A DNA stretch of 10,245 nt. It comes from an uncultured Porphyromonadaceae bacterium. GTDB taxonomy: Bacteria > Bacteroidota > Bacteroidia > Bacteroidales > Muribaculaceae. Position numbers and translations under genes: made by a program. The stretch is from positions 1 through 10,245 of the forward strand of contig CAMWRO010000075.1 in assembly GCA_947176615.1 (NCBI GenBank), in the 5' to 3' direction. A model generated the notes under the pieces. The model saw only the letters and a list, made by a program, of their open reading frames with translations. It had not been told where the DNA came from and did not search any database. Shown here piece by piece: positions 8,201 through 10,245 of this stretch; within the stretch, counting starts at the first letter, position 1; every line of letters begins with the position of its first letter.

Positions 8201-9601
8201 TTCGTAGAATAATTTAAGAGCCTCCCTGAAGTCGAAAAATTTCAACACCAGACCTTCGACCGCTGACTCGAATCCCGCCCATGAGCCGGCGGCGTTGTCG
8301 CCCATTGTCTGCGACATCTTGTTAAAATCCCCGGTACAATCGGTAATGGAATCACGGAGGGCGAGAATGTTATCCGCTCCGTTCAGGAAGGTAGTAAAGG
8401 CGGCGACGCTTCGTTTGTCGGTTAGTTCGAGGGCTTTCGCAAGGTTTACCCCCTCGCCGTTGAGTTTCTGAAGTCCGGCGACAAGTTGGTCGAGGTTGGT
8501 AACCGGTCCGCCGAGAGCTTGTGCGAGGTCGCCGTTAGAATCGGCGAGATTCAGGAGTATATTACGGGTCGCGGTGGCTGCGCTCGATGCGTCAAAACCA
8601 GCGTTTGCGAGTTGTCCGAGGAGTGCGGTCGTTTCTTCGACCGAGAACCCGAAGGAGTTCGCAACGGGGCCGACAGTCGAGAGTGAAGCCTGTAACTTAT
8701 TAAAATCGAGTGCGCTTTTAGTGGTTGCGACGGCAAAAGTTGCCATCACACTCTCCGCCTCGCTCGCGTCTTTGTTGAACATACGCATGGCGGCGCCGGC
8801 AAAGGCGGCCGCGCTCGAAAGGTCGGTATCTACGGCCTTCGCAAATTTCAGGGTAGCCGGGGTAAGTTTTTCGATAACATCTTGAGAGAATCCGAGTTTT
8901 GCAAGTTCGGTTTGAAGCCCTGTAACCTGCGAGGCGGTGGCCGTCGTTGTCCGACCTAAAAATTTCGCTTGCTCTGTCAGTCGTGAAACTCCGTCGATAG
9001 TCGTACCCAGAACGGCGGCAAGTTTGGAATTTGAACGCTCGAAGTCCTGAATGGTTGTAATTATGTTTTTGAAAGAGCCTACAACATATGTGGTTATGGC
9101 TGTACCAACAGCAAGTAATGCTCCCTGTAGCACTTGTGTGATACTTGGCAGACTCTTGAATTTTTCCCATAGTGATTTTGTGGGAGCTTCCGCGCGTTGG
9201 AGGGCTTCCTGATATCGCCTTACTTCAGCTTCAGTCTTTTTCCATTCTTCAGGGTGGAGTGCCTTCGATGTGTTTGCAAGTTGTCGGGTCAGGTTCCGCA
9301 GTTCCTTTTTAAGGTCAGCCGCCGACATTCTCGAAATATCGATTTTCTCACGCTCGTCGGCGATGGCTTTTTTTCTTGCGTCAATCTCTTTGGTGTTTGC
9401 GCGTATCGTCTCGTTCAGCCTCTTGATTTCGGCCGAGTAATCGCCTTCGGTAGCTGCGAGCCGGGAAATCTCTTTGCGGTGTTCGGCGTTCTGCTTCCGG
9501 ATATTTTCTATCTCTTTAGTCAGACGGTGGATTTCCTCTTGAGCTTTCTGCGCCCTTAAATCGAGTTCGACCGAGACTTTATCGTTTCTTAATTTAGACA
9601 T
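5261..9601 (-). CDS. Phage tail tape measure protein, 1446 aa
   Basis: It is the longest gene here, and it acts as the ruler for tail length and is threaded through the tail tube. I place the start at the ATG at 9601 (MSKLRNDKVSVELDLRAQ); an upstream TTG at 9631 would add ten residues but lies inside a strong hairpin. In order: an N-terminal charged coiled coil (to about 140); a hydrophobic segment (about 160-180); the tape-measure core of the PhageMin_Tail/TP901 type (about 185-455, including FERSNSKLAAVLGTTIDGVS and FGFSVEETTALLGQLANAGF); hydrophobic helices at about 481-507 and 587-617; long Gln/Glu/Lys-rich coiled coils (about 620-1230); a further hydrophobic region (about 1244-1292); and a C-terminal YADGGYTGDGDRYEVAGVVH followed by RGEYVVPK. 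I see no peptidase or lysozyme motif. The stop is TGA, 6 bases before the next gene. Confidence 0.97.
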   Translation of the reverse strand: MSKLRNDKVSVELDLRAQKAQEEIHRLTKEIENIRKQNAEHRKEISRLAATEGDYSAEIKRLNETIRANTKEIDARKKAIADEREKIDISRMSAADLKKELRNLTRQLANTSKALHPEEWKKTEAEVRRYQEALQRAEAPTKSLWEKFKSLPSITQVLQGALLAVGTAITTYVVGSFKNIITTIQDFERSNSKLAAVLGTTIDGVSRLTEQAKFLGRTTTATASQVTGLQTELAKLGFSQDVIEKLTPATLKFAKAVDTDLSSAAAFAGAAMRMFNKDASEAESVMATFAVATTKSALDFNKLQASLSTVGPVANSFGFSVEETTALLGQLANAGFDASSAATATRNILLNLADSNGDLAQALGGPVTNLDQLVAGLQKLNGEGVNLAKALELTDKRSVAAFTTFLNGADNILALRDSITDCTGDFNKMSQTMGDNAAGSWAGFESAVEGLVLKFFDFREALKLFYEWSTEVVNWIGSIIDAFSPLGQIVAFAAGVFGQLVSAVGTLVGWFTKLFTQTAIGRAAINGLVTALVAYKVAQLAASNATKTFIANIANAIKALAAKAVALYKDAAASGVAAVAQRAWNAAMMANPILLVIGLVATVVAAIIGYNSVIDESTEKTDAWSEANREASKQYGEQKGKIEALIMVAENENLSLKRRQKAVAELNKIIPGYNAKIDETTGKYVAAKEKLDLYLDSLEKEMRYKANYDKLQELAAAAEAARDTYDDAQIKLQTASDKKTFVWQSSDKDKAKKELNQAKEIWNQADKDLQAFKERMNKAISDGVIVPPSTSTGETVDTVLDKTNTAATETVSRLKEINAELKRLRKIDPQSDEELDRIQKRIKLLQEEKKELMGKSKHKREPGTYGEDSITEATAPVDDAHQRRLLEINKTDMTATEKTIAKNKELIRYCMELNAALDTLKANTKQSHTKTLDAINAEQNKLAQQTVTAQQAINKAMVQQDSENHKQRTAANEAFYRHQSDLIRASVIADSDLQEASGIYLLELERQNHEEQLKELRRYYDEVAAADYYTTDEKTKLFQQLGEEIQQVQSKVLTDTGKFAEALREAMTDTTSADGIANGFTRQIQGLSMYYEGLKNAEGVSADEIVALEEEKQRRIAALRYQALEQQWQLQELTGLSWGQEYQRELAQLENYHRQGLIKEKDYQRKKLQLGVNNAKQYFDYYANLSSSMFSAIQDAEIAKSDAKFDVLIQQAKNNGEDTAALEEEKENKKLEIQKKYADVDFAIKVSQIIADTAVGVIKTFAQFGYTPWGIAAAALMTATGVAQMATAKAERDKIKNMQPGNTADTTTQAPAKAERVLSGYADGGYTGDGDRYEVAGVVHRGEYVVPKPIMDNPRVVDAVGTIEAIRRNKILGSGVPSGTPSAGYADGGYTSAAPGVDTSDLTAAAKELREAVRHIRAYVVFQDLENAKDTLDRARAPFTRNHGLK
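5430..5644 (-). repeat. Duplicated GYADGGYT-coding element in the tape measure C-terminus
   Basis: Two 23-base copies on the coding strand, at 5644-5622 and 5452-5430, are identical at 20 positions and both encode GYADGGYT (about residues 1320 and 1384). The differences are at wobble-type positions, so the peptide is conserved while the DNA has drifted. The first copy continues into the familiar YEVAGVVHRGEYVVPK block; the second is followed by a Ser/Ala/Pro linker and the last 50 or so helical residues. Confidence 0.8.
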
Positions 9602-9606
9602 AGTTA

Positions 9607-9642
9607 AGGGGGTAACTTTGTGTTCCGGCAAAGTTACCCCCT
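9607..9642 (-). repeat. Perfect 14-bp inverted repeat (hairpin) just upstream of the tape measure start
   Basis: On the coding strand AGGGGGTAACTTTG (9642-9629) is followed by an 8-base loop CCGGAACA and then CAAAGTTACCCCCT (9620-9607). All 14 pairs match, and a G-U pair could extend the stem. The stem ends 5 bases before the ATG at 9601 and begins 22 bases after the stop of the preceding gene. Neither side has a U run, so it does not look like a standard intrinsic terminator. Possible roles are control of translation of the tape measure, protection or processing of the mRNA between the two genes, or a protein-binding site. Confidence 0.8.
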
Positions 9643-9664
9643 CTAAATCGGTAAGCGAAGGACA

Positions 9665-10245
9665 TTATTTTCTCCCGTTTATAACGATATTAGCAAGGCC
9701 AAAACCGATACCCATCATAAAACCGTCTTTAGCCGCTTTCTTTAAATTTGGAGTATCGTTAGCGTAATCATCATTATCGTTGTTATCGTCATCATCGTCG
9801 CCATAATAACGTTTTCGGTCGAACTGCTCCCAGTCCGGGGCGTCGTGGTCGTATAACGGGTCGGTTTCTTTGCTGTATTCCGAACCATCCTTCATTGTGA
9901 GATTGTAGATTTCGGGGTTTTCAAGGGCGTGGTCAATTAAATTCTTATACCATGCCCGAAAAACTTCCCAGTTCTCCAGCTCCCATTGCGGGTAATTACG
10001 GAATATATCGTTAAACTCGTTTAATGCTCCTACAATGCCTCCCGTATGTCGGTATTGCATTATATACAACATGTGTTCCTTGACTTTCTCCGGGTCTGTT
10101 TCGAGGGTGGCAAGCAAATCCACTCCGTTCTTTGCTCTCCATATAATACCCATGACGGCGGCAATTATCAGGAATGTTATTACCGTGCCTAATATAGCGA
10201 GAAACACCAATCCGAAATCTATTTTTCCGAAATAAAGATACAGAG
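9665..10245 (-). CDS. Membrane-anchored unknown protein upstream of the tape measure (5' end outside window)
   Basis: The frame is open to the window edge: before the TTG at 10210 it reads LYLYFGKIDFG with no ATG, so the true start lies beyond 10245. The visible 193 codons encode a strongly hydrophobic segment (LVFLAILGTVITFLIIAAVM), probably one transmembrane helix. A helical, Trp- and Glu-rich domain follows (PQWELENWEVFRAWYKNLID), then an acidic linker with a run of Asp and Asn, and a C-terminal Gly-rich hydrophobic stretch (GFMMGIGFGLANIVI) ending in NGRK. The stop is TAA. I do not recognise a family. The slot before the tape measure usually holds tail assembly chaperones (lambda G/GT type), but those are soluble, so this is something else or an extra gene. 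It could act at the host membrane, for example in DNA entry or superinfection exclusion; both are guesses. Confidence 0.88.
   Translation of the reverse strand, partial: LYLYFGKIDFGLVFLAILGTVITFLIIAAVMGIIWRAKNGVDLLATLETDPEKVKEHMLYIMQYRHTGGIVGALNEFNDIFRNYPQWELENWEVFRAWYKNLIDHALENPEIYNLTMKDGSEYSKETDPLYDHDAPDWEQFDRKRYYGDDDDDNNDNDDYANDTPNLKKAAKDGFMMGIGFGLANIVINGRK
9753..9807 (-). repeat. Asp/Asn codon run (trinucleotide-like low complexity)
   Basis: The coding strand is an almost uninterrupted run of GAY and AAY codons, giving YYGDDDDDNNDNDDYANDTP in the membrane protein. It is a low-complexity, very acidic and presumably disordered linker between the helical domain and the C-terminal hydrophobic stretch. 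Such codon runs can gain or lose triplets by replication slippage without breaking the frame. Confidence 0.7.

Noticed and set aside
9602..9631. Ten-residue N-terminal extension of the tape measure from a TTG codon
   Set aside because: The TTG lies inside the perfect hairpin, and the extension looks unlike coding sequence next to the natural MSKLRNDK start at 9601.
9607..9642. Reading the hairpin as an intrinsic transcription terminator
   Set aside because: There is no U run after either arm, and termination here would cut the tape measure off from its operon.
1..10245. CRISPR array, tRNA, rRNA, insertion sequence, attachment site or defence gene
   Set aside because: I saw no spaced repeats, tRNA-like folds, transposase motifs, integrase-linked repeats or nuclease/toxin signatures. 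Nearly all of the window is accounted for by tail genes.

Overview
The window is a stretch of phage or prophage tail-morphogenesis DNA. Every gene I can support lies on the minus strand, so transcription runs from position 10245 towards 1. The genes are tightly packed (gaps of 6 to about 65 bases), with no opposing gene, no RNA gene and no convincing terminator. I see no integrase, repressor, capsid, lysis or transposase gene, so the window alone does not show whether this is a free phage or a prophage.

Host: most likely Bacteroidota. None of the starts I checked has a clear Shine-Dalgarno sequence, and leaders are A/T-rich (for example AATTTCAA or AAAAAACACT just before ATG), as is usual in that phylum. 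The tail proteins also have the look of Bacteroidales phage proteins: a tape measure ending in a YADGGYT...HRGEYVVPK motif, followed by a large 'SVPATVPVSPRNN'-type tail protein. This is inference from pattern memory, without a database search.

Layout in transcription order: (1) 10245-9665, a membrane-anchored protein with an Asp/Asn-rich linker, cut by the window edge; (2) a perfect 14-bp hairpin at 9607-9642; (3) 9601-5261, the tape measure protein, 1446 residues; (4) 5254-2918, a 778-residue tail-tip or hub-like protein; (5) about 2900-2655, a small unknown protein whose longest form overlaps the preceding gene; (6) 2646-1492, a 384-residue beta-rich tail protein; (7) 1484-603, a 293-residue fibre or baseplate-adaptor protein; (8) 568-1, the N-terminal part of a tail fibre or receptor-binding protein, running off the window.

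Working together, the tape measure sets tail length, the 778- and 384-residue proteins probably build the distal tail tip, and the 293-residue protein and fibre gene form the host-contacting end. The fibre gene is clearly G+C-richer than its neighbours and is preceded by the most A/T-rich gap in the window, consistent with exchange of the receptor-binding module. I found no new defence or regulatory system. The most unusual items are the hairpin against the tape measure start, the membrane protein where a tail-assembly chaperone is often found, and an overlap plus promoter-like match around the small gene.
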